A DNA stretch of 64,000 nt from Arenibacter sp. P308M17. GTDB lineage: Bacteria; Bacteroidota; Bacteroidia; Flavobacteriales; Flavobacteriaceae. The notes beneath the pieces are model-generated. The model did not search any database. It saw only the letters and a list, made by a program, of their open reading frames with translations, and was not told the DNA's origin. Positions 26,706-37,000 of the stretch are shown here, one piece after another. How positions within the stretch are numbered: position 1 is the first letter of the stretch; each line of letters begins with the position of its first letter. The position numbers and the translations under genes were made by a program. The stretch is taken from positions 248,001 to 312,000 of the forward strand of contig NZ_QVON01000003.1 of the NCBI RefSeq assembly GCF_003426735.1, in the 5' to 3' direction.

Positions 26706-29700
26706 ATGAAGAAACATTACCTACTTATATCCATACTTTTTCTATTGACTGGCTGTGCCACATATAAAACAAAATATGCGGAAAGTGCCGTTCCAGGGGA
26801 TATATCCAGCAACAGCGAACTATTGCACACTTTTTATCTGATAGGGGATGCGGGCAAATCTCCTATGGAGGATCAAAACGAAGCGTTAAAAGTCTTCCAA
26901 AAGACCTTGGAGAGAGCCAACAAAAATAGCACCGCCCTCTTTTTGGGCGATAATATCTACCCTGCCGGAATGCCAAACGACAAGGATTCCATCCAAGCCT
27001 ATTTGGAAGCCAAAAACAATTTGGACGCCCAATTGGAAACCCTGGAAAATTTTAAGGGCAACCCTATATTTATCCCAGGAAATCACGATTGGTACAATGA
27101 AGGATTGAAAGGCCTGGAAAGACAACAAAAATATATCCAGAAGAAATTGAACAGCAAAGAGGTCTTCTTTCCTGAAGATGGGTGTCCCATAGCTAAAATA
27201 GATATCAACGATAAAATAGTGCTTATAGCCATTGATACGGAATGGTACCTGACCAATTGGGACAAGCATCCCGAAATGAACGACAAATGTGAAATAAAGG
27301 ACAGGGAGACATTTTTTGAAGAACTGGAAAGCCTTATTAAAAAAAATAGGGATAAGACAACCATTTTGGCCATACACCACCCTATGTTCAGTTATGGGCC
27401 GCACGGCGGAGAGTATTCTGCAAAACTTCATTTAAATCCTACAGGTGGCAAATTTCCCTTCCCCGTATTAGGTTCTTTTGTAAACCTTATCAGAAAAACA
27501 AGTGGTGCCTCCTATGCCGACCTTCAAAATAAGAGATATACGGAATTAAGGAATCGTTTGGTAACCTTGGCACAGTACTCGCAAAAAGTAATATTGACTT
27601 CGGGACACGAACACTCCCTTCAATATATCGTGGAGGACAATACCCCCCAGATCGTTAGTGGTTCCGGAGCCAAGGAAGGAGCTACCAGATTATTGAACGG
27701 CTCTAAATTCTCGACTGGCAGAATGGGTTTTGCTGAATTAAAAGTGTACGGGGATGGTTCCTCCCAAGTAAGGTATTTCGGGGTTGGGAAAAACGATGAA
27801 CCCGATCTACTGTTTTCTACACAGGTGCTGCCGCCGGACAGAAATGTAAATTACCAGTACAGAAGCAAAGATTTTCCAACGGAAGTAAAGGCATCTGTCT
27901 ACTCCAAGGAAGACATTGAAAAAAGTAGTTTTTTCAAAACTATATGGGGCGAGAGGTACAGGAAGTACTACGGCATGGAAGTAAACGCCCCTACCCTAAG
28001 GTTGGATACTTTGTTTGGAGGCTTAAAACCGGTACGTAAGGGGGGTGGCAACCAATCCAAAACCTTGCGGCTGACCGATAAAAATGGAAAGGAATACGTA
28101 ATGAGGGCGGTTAAAAAAAGTGCGGAGGTATATCTACAGGCCATGGCATTTAAGGATAAATACGTCCTGGGGGAATTTAAGGATACCTATACCGAAAAAC
28201 TTTTAATGGATTTTTATACCGGCGCATTGCCATACGGCCTTCTTACTGTTGGAACCCTTTCCGATGCCTTGGAACTCTACCATACCAACCCTAAATTATA
28301 CTATATCCCAAAACAAAACGCCTTGGCGGAATTTAATGGGGAGTTTGGGGATGAACTTTACATTTTGGAAGAACAGGTGGGCGACGGCCATGGGGACTTG
28401 GGCAGTTTTGGATATGCCAATAAAATTGAAAGCACTTGGGACATGATCGATAAAATTAAACGGGACGAAAAATATGTGGTAAATACGGACAGGTACTTAA
28501 GGACCCGCCTGTTTGATATGGTGATGGGGGATTGGGACAGGCATGGCGATCAATGGCGGTGGGGCGAAGTTGAGGATAAAGAATCGGGAAAGATCGTTTT
28601 TGAGGCCATCCCAAGAGATCGGGACCAAGTATATTCCATATGGGGAGATGGGGCCCTAATGGGAGTGGCAACGAGAATAATCCCCGCCCTTCAAATGATG
28701 GAAGGCTTTAATAATGACATTAGAAATGTGGCGGCCTTTAACAAAAATGCCTATGCCCTGGACCTTACCCTATTGGCCGAAACCATAAAATCGGATTGGG
28801 AAAAGGAAGTACGTTATATACAAGAAAACCTGACCCCTGCGGTAATAGACGAAGCCTTTAGCGCCATGCCCCAAGAAATTTTGGACAAAAACATCCTTGA
28901 CCTAAAGCAGATACTTTTATCCCGGATCAAAAACCTTCCCAAAATTGCCGATGATTACTTTTTAGCCCTCAACAAATATGTTGTCATAAAAGGAACCGAT
29001 AAGGACGATTGGTTCGAAATTAACAATTTGTCCAAGCGGGAAGTAGAAATCAAAGCCTATAGAAACATTGACGGGAAGAAGGAAAAGCTGTTTTTTAATA
29101 AGAAATTCCACCGCGATATCACCAAGGAAATTTGGATCTATGCCCTGGATGACGATGATATATTTGAAATGGCCGGGACCGATCGCAACAAAATAAAAAT
29201 TAAGCTTATCGGCGGACAGAACAATGATGTGTACAATATAAACGAAGGCGGCAATGCTTGGATTTACGACCAAAAGAACAAAAAAAACACCTTCAAAAAA
29301 ATAAAGGGAGCCAAGCTCATACTTACCAACGATTACCAAACCAATACGTATCAACCGCTAAAACTTAGGAACAGCACACGGCAGATAATCCCAACGGTCG
29401 GTTTTAATCCCGATGACGGGGTGAAACTTGGTTTTAATGCCACAAATACCTTTTACGGACTACGGCAAAACCCTTATACCGCCCAACACAATTACAATGC
29501 CGCCTATTATTTTGCCACCAACGGCTTTGAACTGGGCTATAAAGGAGAGTTTGCCCATATCTTCGAAAACTGGAATTTGGAACTGGCCGCCCGTTTTACC
29601 AGCCCTAACTTTAGCATTAACTTTTTTGGAACCGGGAACGGGACCGGAAATTTGGACGACGTTTTGGGGATGGATTACAATAGGGTGAAGATTCAAACTT

Positions 29701-30413
29701 TAAGCTTTTCCCCCTCCTTAATTTGGCGTGGACAACTGGGGGCAAAATTCAGAACCGGTATTTCTATTGAAAATCTAGAAGTGGAAGAAACCGAAGATCG
29801 GTTTATAAACACCTTTTATCTGGCCAACGGAGAGGAAAACAAAAACAGTTTTCTTGGAGTGGACGTAGAATACTCCTACCAAAATATGGACAATGCCGCT
29901 TTCCCGACTATGGGGATGGCCACCGGACTGCTCATGGGCTACAAGGCCAGTATGGAGAACCAAGGAGAGGCCTATGCCTATATTGTTCCAAGTCTTTCCT
30001 TTGATCATAAAATAGTATCCAATGGCAGATTGGTCCTTGCCACCAAATGGAAGGCCCATTTTAATTTAGGGAACGAGTACGAATTTTACCAGGCCGCCAG
30101 TATTGGTGGAACAGATGGGCTTAGAGGCTTTAGAAACCAACGCTTTTCCGGTAAGACCAGTTATTACCAGAATACAGACCTTAGATACAGCCTAATAAGC
30201 CTGAAAACAGGTATATTGCCCGTTACTATCGGGGTATATGGCGGTTTTGATTATGGAAGGGTATGGACCCCCAACGAAAATTCCGAGCTATGGCACACCT
30301 CCTACGGGGGAGGATTTTTTCTTAATGGGGCCGATGTAATGACTGCAAGGGTTGCCCTGTTCAACAGTGTTGACGGTCCGCGAATTTCCTTCGGTGTTGG
30401 TTTTGGGTTCTAA
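26706..30413 (+). CDS. Lipoprotein: metallophosphoesterase, CotH/kinase-like and beta-barrel fusion
   Basis: 1235 aa from the ATG at 26706, chosen because it begins a lipoprotein signal (MKKHYLLISILFLLTGC); ATG 26700 and TTG 26685 are in-frame alternatives. Part 1 (about 40-400) is a metallophosphatase: LIGDAG (D48), FLGDNIYP, GNHD (125-128), AIHHPMFSYGPHGG, GHEH (300-303). Part 2 (about 430-800) has LFDMVMGDWDRHGDQWRWG (D609, D611, H613) and, 25 residues on, IPRDRDQVYS (635-644); this pattern recalls the catalytic loop and metal-binding Asp of atypical kinases such as CotH, FAM20 or HipA. Part 3 (from about 890) is strand-rich and resembles BamA/Omp85-type barrels, ending in ISFGVGFGF. The protein thus appears to place a phosphatase and a kinase-like domain on an outer-membrane barrel. 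The kinase assignment is inference. Confidence 0.8.
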   Translation: MKKHYLLISILFLLTGCATYKTKYAESAVPGDISSNSELLHTFYLIGDAGKSPMEDQNEALKVFQKTLERANKNSTALFLGDNIYPAGMPNDKDSIQAYLEAKNNLDAQLETLENFKGNPIFIPGNHDWYNEGLKGLERQQKYIQKKLNSKEVFFPEDGCPIAKIDINDKIVLIAIDTEWYLTNWDKHPEMNDKCEIKDRETFFEELESLIKKNRDKTTILAIHHPMFSYGPHGGEYSAKLHLNPTGGKFPFPVLGSFVNLIRKTSGASYADLQNKRYTELRNRLVTLAQYSQKVILTSGHEHSLQYIVEDNTPQIVSGSGAKEGATRLLNGSKFSTGRMGFAELKVYGDGSSQVRYFGVGKNDEPDLLFSTQVLPPDRNVNYQYRSKDFPTEVKASVYSKEDIEKSSFFKTIWGERYRKYYGMEVNAPTLRLDTLFGGLKPVRKGGGNQSKTLRLTDKNGKEYVMRAVKKSAEVYLQAMAFKDKYVLGEFKDTYTEKLLMDFYTGALPYGLLTVGTLSDALELYHTNPKLYYIPKQNALAEFNGEFGDELYILEEQVGDGHGDLGSFGYANKIESTWDMIDKIKRDEKYVVNTDRYLRTRLFDMVMGDWDRHGDQWRWGEVEDKESGKIVFEAIPRDRDQVYSIWGDGALMGVATRIIPALQMMEGFNNDIRNVAAFNKNAYALDLTLLAETIKSDWEKEVRYIQENLTPAVIDEAFSAMPQEILDKNILDLKQILLSRIKNLPKIADDYFLALNKYVVIKGTDKDDWFEINNLSKREVEIKAYRNIDGKKEKLFFNKKFHRDITKEIWIYALDDDDIFEMAGTDRNKIKIKLIGGQNNDVYNINEGGNAWIYDQKNKKNTFKKIKGAKLILTNDYQTNTYQPLKLRNSTRQIIPTVGFNPDDGVKLGFNATNTFYGLRQNPYTAQHNYNAAYYFATNGFELGYKGEFAHIFENWNLELAARFTSPNFSINFFGTGNGTGNLDDVLGMDYNRVKIQTLSFSPSLIWRGQLGAKFRTGISIENLEVEETEDRFINTFYLANGEENKNSFLGVDVEYSYQNMDNAAFPTMGMATGLLMGYKASMENQGEAYAYIVPSLSFDHKIVSNGRLVLATKWKAHFNLGNEYEFYQAASIGGTDGLRGFRNQRFSGKTSYYQNTDLRYSLISLKTGILPVTIGVYGGFDYGRVWTPNENSELWHTSYGGGFFLNGADVMTARVALFNSVDGPRISFGVGFGF

Positions 30414-30442
30414 ATATAGAACTGTAGATCTTTGTATTTGGG

Positions 30443-31303
30443 TTAGTTGCCCAACACAAAAGAATATAGATTTCTTCCCATTTTTCTAGACTCCTCGTCC
30501 GATAGCAACAAGGTATTGTTATTGGCAAAAGAAACAGATTCCAATTGCGTATACACGCCCAGATCTATCGTTTTTAGGGTACTATTGGAAAAGAAATTAT
30601 CCATGGTAAAATTTGTAAACACCCATAAAGTACCTTTTCCCAATAATACTATGGTCTTGCCATTGGGGGAAATATCGGCAGAGGTTACCTGCCCATCCAT
30701 CTTACCCTTGGGAGGAACAAACGACCCCAAATATTGGGCCTTGTGCCTGCCCTCCAAAGCAGGCACCTTGTACAATAAGGCTTCCCCGTTAAAAGGACGG
30801 GTCCTGTTTTTGGTAATGATATAGAAATTGTTCCGGTAATAAAAAAATGCCTCGGCATCATATAGGAATTTGTTCTTTTTGGGGGGGAATTGGGTCTGTT
30901 CCGGATAATAGAATTCCATCTTTTCCGCTTCAATATCATCCCCATTTTCGGCATTGGGATCGGGAATCCTATAAATGGCCAAATTTTTCCTGTCATTACT
31001 ATTATTGCCAAAATCCCCAATGTATACATTACCGTTTTCATCGCTCGCCATATCCTCCCAATCGTTGTTTTTGGCATTCTTTATTTTTAATTCCCTTACA
31101 AGATCCCCCTTATAATTTGCCTGATAAATTTTATCGGGATTACCGCTATCCATAACAAACCAAACCGTTGAATCCTTGGCAGGGACCATTCCCGAATTCT
31201 CGGCTAATTTATTGGGAAGTTTGGTAATATAGGTGAGTTGACCATAATTATTGGCACAACTAACGATAATTCCCCAAAGCAGCAATAGCAAGTATTTTTT
31301 CAT
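30443..31303 (-). CDS. Lipoprotein with beta-propeller-like repeats, function unknown
   Basis: 286 aa. The signal ends in a lipobox (LLLWGIIVSCANN). The mature part repeats about 40-residue units with a WxxD/GNxYIGDFGNN style (DWEDMASDENGNVYIGDFGN, then GQVTSADISPNGKTIVLLGK and QLESVSFANNNTLLLSDEES), which is typical of SMP-30/NHL-like propellers. No catalytic residues can be assigned. Convergent with the fusion gene (29-nt gap). Confidence 0.72.
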   Translation of the reverse strand: MKKYLLLLLWGIIVSCANNYGQLTYITKLPNKLAENSGMVPAKDSTVWFVMDSGNPDKIYQANYKGDLVRELKIKNAKNNDWEDMASDENGNVYIGDFGNNSNDRKNLAIYRIPDPNAENGDDIEAEKMEFYYPEQTQFPPKKNKFLYDAEAFFYYRNNFYIITKNRTRPFNGEALLYKVPALEGRHKAQYLGSFVPPKGKMDGQVTSADISPNGKTIVLLGKGTLWVFTNFTMDNFFSNSTLKTIDLGVYTQLESVSFANNNTLLLSDEESRKMGRNLYSFVLGN

Positions 31304-31559
31304 ATGCAGATATTTATTGTCCGCCCGTGCCGTTTTGGACGGGTTTTTTAGCGGTCATACCTGCCCGACTACATCGTTCCCGTCCGTACCGGAACGGGCG
31401 GACAGGCGGGTGTAATTCGCATATCTTCATTTGAATTTGCCCGCCAGAATGAATCTTTCGGGCTGGCGACCAAATTTTGGTCATGCTCATTTCATCCATT
31501 TAAAATTTATTCATCTATGTGAGAACAAGCGGCATGATCCTGATTATGCTTATATTCCA
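31304..31559. other. Spacer with the second 51-bp repeat and a GC-rich hairpin
   Basis: No gene. Besides the 51-bp repeat at 31360-31410, the hairpin CCCGT/ACGGG (31324-31328 with 31339-31343) is followed by TTTTTT on the plus strand. It looks like a terminator, but no plus-strand gene ends there. A further short inverted pair, GCCCGCCAG / CTGGCG, occurs at about 31439-31467. Confidence 0.5.
31360..31410. repeat. 51-bp GC-rich dispersed repeat, copy 2
   Basis: 50 of 51 bases match the copy at 22791-22841, in the same orientation about 8.6 kb away. Both copies lie in spacers and neither overlaps a gene. Confidence 0.85.
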
Positions 31560-32456
31560 TCATTCTTTTAAAGGCAAATAGATTTCAGCTATCCAATCCA
31601 GTTCGTTTCCACCAAGGTTAGGGTTGCTAAAAAATACCTCAACAGGTTTCTCCCATACCTCAAGACCATTCCTTTTGGCAGAATCCAACAAGGCGTACCA
31701 AGCCCGGTCCGAGGTAATATAATTTCCGTTATAAATAGCTTTTAACGCCCTAAAACCGTCAAATTTTTTATATTTTATGATCCCATTTTGGGGAAGACTA
31801 TCACTCTTAATTATGGGATAACAAAAATTATAGCAAACACTGTCCACTTCCCTATTCCAATTGGTAATTTCCAGAAATGGTTTCCCATTTAGTATTACAT
31901 TATTATCTGCCAGCACCCTACTTAAAATAGGATAGTTTTGCATCATTCCCTTTGCTTTGCCCAACTGGGAAGTCTTTATTGGGACATAGGCACAATACGT
32001 ATCCGGAAGCTGTTGTATGCTATCCAAAACGGTAACCTTAAATTTTTGCAAATGCTCGGTTAGCACATTGTTGAAATCGAAAATAGTGCTTTTGGTCCGT
32101 TTTTCGAAGTCTGTATCAAAAAAAGGAATCTTCAATCTATTCCACAAACCCTGATTCAGGCCTTTAATATATACCCTTATACTTGTAGTGGAATCACTAA
32201 CAGAGGTTATTTTCCACTGATATTGGAATATGGAATCATTGAACCTTAATTGTTGATCAATATTGAAAAAATCCTTCTGCCGTATAAATACCGTATTATT
32301 ATTGGTCTTGCCCCATAATTTAATATTTTGATTAACTACCCCCGGAATTGTTTTGGCCGTAATGGATACCAGATAGTCATAGGGCCTAAGAAAGAGGTAC
32401 CAAACCAAGAATAACAGAACAGCAATACCGATTAAGCCAACAATTTTGTTTCTCAC
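31560..32456 (-). CDS. Membrane-anchored protein with SRPBCC-like and GyrI-like parts, function unknown
   Basis: 298 aa. One N-terminal transmembrane helix (VGLIGIAVLLFLVWYLFLRP) is followed by a lipid-binding (polyketide cyclase/SRPBCC-like) region at about 30-150 and a C-terminal part at about 160-298 resembling the GyrI-like or AraC effector-binding fold (TYCAYVPIKTSQLGKAKGM, then LGGNELDWIAEIYLPLKE at the very end). It has no DNA-binding domain, so it is not an AraC regulator. It might sense or carry a small hydrophobic ligand in the periplasm. It starts 54 nt downstream of the haloperoxidase-like gene stop on the same strand and may be cotranscribed. Confidence 0.68.
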   Translation of the reverse strand: MRNKIVGLIGIAVLLFLVWYLFLRPYDYLVSITAKTIPGVVNQNIKLWGKTNNNTVFIRQKDFFNIDQQLRFNDSIFQYQWKITSVSDSTTSIRVYIKGLNQGLWNRLKIPFFDTDFEKRTKSTIFDFNNVLTEHLQKFKVTVLDSIQQLPDTYCAYVPIKTSQLGKAKGMMQNYPILSRVLADNNVILNGKPFLEITNWNREVDSVCYNFCYPIIKSDSLPQNGIIKYKKFDGFRALKAIYNGNYITSDRAWYALLDSAKRNGLEVWEKPVEVFFSNPNLGGNELDWIAEIYLPLKE

Positions 32457-32510
32457 GAACTGTATTTACATCATAAAAATTGGAAGAGCAATTAGAACGC
32501 GGCCATGGGA

Positions 32511-33860
32511 TTATTTGGCCACTAACTGCCCATCTCCTTTCATTTGTAGTTTATCCACTATAAATTTGCCCAAACTTCTTCCTTGTGCTACACCAACTTC
32601 CACAGCGGCCCTATAATGGATTCCTGCGTACATACGGCTAATTGCGGCTTCATCTGCGGCCTGATTAAAGGAACTAAAACTTCTCACAGGAAGACCAAAA
32701 GGAACTTCTGTATCATCATCAAAAGAAAAATTATCCCCAAAAATACTGGTCAAGACCGTAGCTGCAGCACCAGAGACCACGGAATGTCCGCTAGTGTACT
32801 CGGGAAATGGTGGTGTTTGCAGGATAGGTGCCCAATTTTCATCAATATACTGATTTATTACAGTTTCTGGGCGAACAAGATTTGACCGGTATTTTTCATC
32901 CCAACAGCTTATAAAGCCATCGGCTAGTGCCATAGCGGTTTTGGTGTAGGCAAACACAGTTTTATCAAAATCCGAGTTGGTTTTCTCACAGGCTATTTTA
33001 GTAATCCCGATCCAATGGGCCCCTGGAGTGATTTTTTTTGTTGCGAACATTAAATGGCCCCGGGTTACCGAGACATAGGGGTTACAGTCCCAGAATTTTG
33101 CAATGGCCACCTCTTCCGAACTATCCCCTTTGGACGTGATCTCTTTACTAATATCGTAAACCTCCTTTACTTCCCTGTAAAAATCAGAGTCCTTGTCCAT
33201 AGAGAATGCCGGAGGTGGCGGTGGCACAAATTGATTGGCTGAGTCAATTACAAACGGCCTTATTTTACTCCAATGCGGCTCTATCCCGTCCATATAGGCA
33301 GGGGGGGTGGGCTGCCAACGTGAATCATCGTCCGTATCGATAGTAAATTTGGGCATGGTCCTTGTCTGCTTATAATTATCCTTATTCATCCAATCCCCAA
33401 TGTGATCTGCCACTAAAAGCGCATATTCTTTGGAATTATTGAACAATGTTAAGTTCTTTTCTTGCCAATCAGCGTATAAACTATCACGGTGCATCGCTAT
33501 CCTATCCTCGGAAAAAATCAACCGCTTGCATAACTCCATATGAGTCATTAGGGCCGCCATTTGGTAATTGATGGGCTTATCCGGTGCAGGTTCCGGAATG
33601 GGGGTCAGATCTGTAACCTTACCTACCAAAGATTTATACCCATCGTTGTTCAGCGCTACAATTTCATATGCCGCTATATTGGGATAGGCAAAAATTCTAC
33701 TTGCCACCGGGGGTGAAAAAATATCGTGGATCATAACTTCCGTTACCTTATGGATAGACCTATGCAGATCCTGGGAAGTAATAACTATTGGCTCCTCCTT
33801 CTTTCCATTACATGATATAACCACTACAAATAATACGAATAATCTTAAATACTGTTTCAT
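32511..33860 (-). CDS. Vanadium-dependent haloperoxidase/PAP2-like lipoprotein
   Basis: 449 aa from the ATG at 33860, chosen because it begins a lipoprotein signal (MKQYLRLFVLFVVVISCNGK); a longer frame to 33953 lacks any signal. The vanadate/phosphate site is seen as KYRSNLVRP (K-x6-RP), FPEYTSGHSVVSG (the PSGH-like block) and SRMYAGIHYRAA (SR-x5-H). These are shared by vanadium haloperoxidases and PAP2 acid phosphatases, and the length and block spacing favour the former. It would halogenate or dephosphorylate at the cell surface. Upstream are two giant FG-GAP/ASPIC lipoproteins on the same strand (176-nt gap), an association I have seen before in Bacteroidota, so a joint function is plausible. 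Confidence 0.82.
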   Translation of the reverse strand: MKQYLRLFVLFVVVISCNGKKEEPIVITSQDLHRSIHKVTEVMIHDIFSPPVASRIFAYPNIAAYEIVALNNDGYKSLVGKVTDLTPIPEPAPDKPINYQMAALMTHMELCKRLIFSEDRIAMHRDSLYADWQEKNLTLFNNSKEYALLVADHIGDWMNKDNYKQTRTMPKFTIDTDDDSRWQPTPPAYMDGIEPHWSKIRPFVIDSANQFVPPPPPAFSMDKDSDFYREVKEVYDISKEITSKGDSSEEVAIAKFWDCNPYVSVTRGHLMFATKKITPGAHWIGITKIACEKTNSDFDKTVFAYTKTAMALADGFISCWDEKYRSNLVRPETVINQYIDENWAPILQTPPFPEYTSGHSVVSGAAATVLTSIFGDNFSFDDDTEVPFGLPVRSFSSFNQAADEAAISRMYAGIHYRAAVEVGVAQGRSLGKFIVDKLQMKGDGQLVAK

Positions 33861-34036
33861 CTGTTTATATATATTGTTTTTATCGGTCAGATGTAATATC
33901 CAAGTAATCATTTTCGGTGGGTTTGAAAATTTTGTCAATGGATATTTCATCATACCTTTATTTTGTATAAGTAATTCATAGATCGCTTTTAACCTGAAAA
34001 ATCCCTTAAAAAGGATTAATATGCCAATTTACATTT

Positions 34037-37000
34037 TTATTCGTCCAATTCATACACTTGGGCCTTGTCATCATTAAAAGTAACCAAGAGATAGGTCCCA
34101 CCATTTAAATCTATAATTTTCATATGTCTAACGGATTTAAGTTCCAGTTCCAGGCCTAATTTGTTACCTAAAATTACATCATTTATACTCTTTATCAGGG
34201 CTCCGGAAAAGGAATCCAACCTCCCATGGTATGGTTTAATACCAAAATAATTCCCTGCAGCCAGAATTTCCGTATTCCCATCTTTATCAAAGTCATACTC
34301 TAAAAAGGCCCTAATCGGAGCAGTCTGTAATTCCGATTTAAAGGGTACAAAGGAATATTTTCCGTCATTGTTCTCCAAATAACCGGATTCTAAGGTGTTC
34401 ACTTCCAGAACGGCACTGTTCTTAAGGGACTTTTCATCTAAAATCCCTTCAATGGGTTTTCCTGCAAAGGACTTATAGGTCAAAAATTTCTTTCTTAGGC
34501 CTACCATCTGGGCCGAAAGTTCATCCAATCCTTCCAAAGGATAATATTCGCCATTTTTTTCAATGGCCACTATAGTCTCCGTACTTCCGTTCTGGTCAAA
34601 ATCTGAATAATACATTTTCATTGGGTACTTATTGGAGGCCCTGAACTTGGTGTTGTTCCCCCAATTTCCAAGTAAATAATCCAAGTCTCCGTCATCATCG
34701 ATATCAAAGGGGATTATACATTCCCAGAGTCCGTCATAAGTGCGATCCAAAGGAGAGGCTTCCATTAATTGCCCCTTACTGTTCTTAAAGAATTTCGGCG
34801 ACATCCACTCTCCTACCACAATTAGATCCAGGGCACCATCATTGTCAAAATCGCTCCATACGGCATCAGTGACCATACCGACCTTTTGCAGTTCCTTATT
34901 TTCTAGAACGGAGAACCTACCTTGATCATTTCTTAACAAAAAGGAATTGGGAATATTGCCAAAATCATTGGTTATGGCATTATTGCCTACAAACAAATCC
35001 AAATCTCCATCATTGTCAAAATCATTTTCCCTTATTACGGCTGTATTTTCAAAATACTCAGGAAGTACACCTGGTTCAAAACCGTTGGTATTTTGAAGAT
35101 AATAGCTATCTGTTAAGGGGGTCATTTCATTATAAAAATCCCCGCCTCCCGTTCCGATGACAAGATCGGACATTCCGTCTTTGTTCAGGTCCGCTATAAC
35201 GGCGGTAATATCCTCCTTTATGGAGTCGTTGGCAATAATCGCTATTTTATTTTCCAGATAGGTAGTGTCCCCTTGTAAAAATATTCTCGACGGAATATAT
35301 TTGGAACCTCCAAAGAATAGGTCTTTCTTTCCATCACCGTTCAAATCCCCAATGGCCAGTGCCGGACCGCGATCCGATATCTGATAGGGTATCAATTTTT
35401 GTCTGTTGATGTCCAAATAATTATCTTCCACATGCTCAAAATTGATTCCCAAATTACCTGTAACCTTATTGAACATCTTTTTGGAAGAAGGTATTAGGGA
35501 ATTATAATTGAAGGGGCTTGTATTTTCGGGAGAAATAACCAGCGATTGATTGGTAGCCACTTCTTTTAAGACTTGAAAGGTCTTATTTGGCCATACTATT
35601 TTTAGGGAGTCTACGGTAGGTTGCTTTCCAAAACCGAAATGGACCATAGGTTCGGAAGATGCCTGGAAACCCCGAACGGTATACAGTTCCTTATACTGTA
35701 ATTCCCCATTAAGATAGGCAAAAACTTTGGTGCCAATTCCAAATTTATTCCTGTCCGTATAATTAAACCTAAGTTTTAGATAATTGGCCTTGGTGTCCGT
35801 TTTGTTGATATACAATGCCGCTGGACCGTTGAGGGTATTGGCAACCAGGTCCAGGTCTCCATCATTGTCCAAATCTGCCATAGCGGTTGCCCCGGAAATC
35901 AGTGTATCCTTCATGGTCCAAATACCGGACATATCTTTGTACTTCATGTCCTCCCCGCCTTTAAACACATAATTATGGGTAGCCCCGGAAGGCATCATAT
36001 TAATAGCTTGTTGGTCTACAAGTTTGGTATTGTTAAGCTTGATCTTTATTTGTTCGTCCGAGGCGAACTTTATAAAGTCAAGATCGTTGGGCCTTTTTGG
36101 AATACCATTGGAAATAAAGATGTCCTGTTCCCCATCTTGGTCATAATCGCCAAAAAGAGCGCTCCAACTCCAATCCGTAGCCGCAATTCCGCTTTGTATA
36201 GCCGTTTCGGAATAGGGTGCATTTTGTTGGTTTACAAACAACATATTCCTGGAATATTGATAGTGGTATCCAAAACGCGCTACCCTCAAAATTTGGGTTT
36301 GGGTCAGATCATCTCCTTCCGAGGACTTAAGGACCTTTTCATCTTCAGGGAGCATGTCCAAAGAAATTAGATCCGGCCAGCCATCGTGGTTAATATCCGC
36401 TACATCGTTCCCCATGGAAAATTTGGTGGTATGTCCAAAAAAATTGCGCAATTGTTCTGAAAATGTCCCATTGCCATTGTTCATGTAATAATAATCATCC
36501 TCATGAAAATCGTTCCCAACATAGATATCCGGATATCCATCCTGATTAAAATCGGCTATGGCTATGCCCAATCCGTATCCATTGGCACCGCCATAAATGC
36601 CTGCTTCTTCGCTAACATCCACAAAAATACCCCCATCATTGCGCAACAGCTTGTCCCCGGATTGGAAATTTCTCTGTTTTCTTACTTCGGCCTTTCCATA
36701 AGATTCTTGGGTATGTACGGCATGATTGAGTAAATACATGTCCAAATCCCCGTCCAGATCATAGTCCAACAAGGCCGCTGAACTGCTGTACGTATCAAAA
36801 TCGAGTCCAAATTCGGCAGCACTTTCCGTAAAAGTGGTGTCACCGTTGTTTAAATACAGCTCATTATGTCCATTAAAACCATTGATCCCCACTACGGCGC
36901 AGACGTAGATATCCAAAAGTCCGTCCCCATTAATATCCCCCATAATGGCACCTGTATTCCATGTGCTTTCCCCGGCAATACCGGCCGTATCAGTAATATC

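Noticed and set aside
31324..31349. Rho-independent terminator (CCCGT/ACGGG plus TTTTTT)
   Set aside because: It points along the plus strand where no plus-strand gene ends; both flanking genes are on the minus strand.
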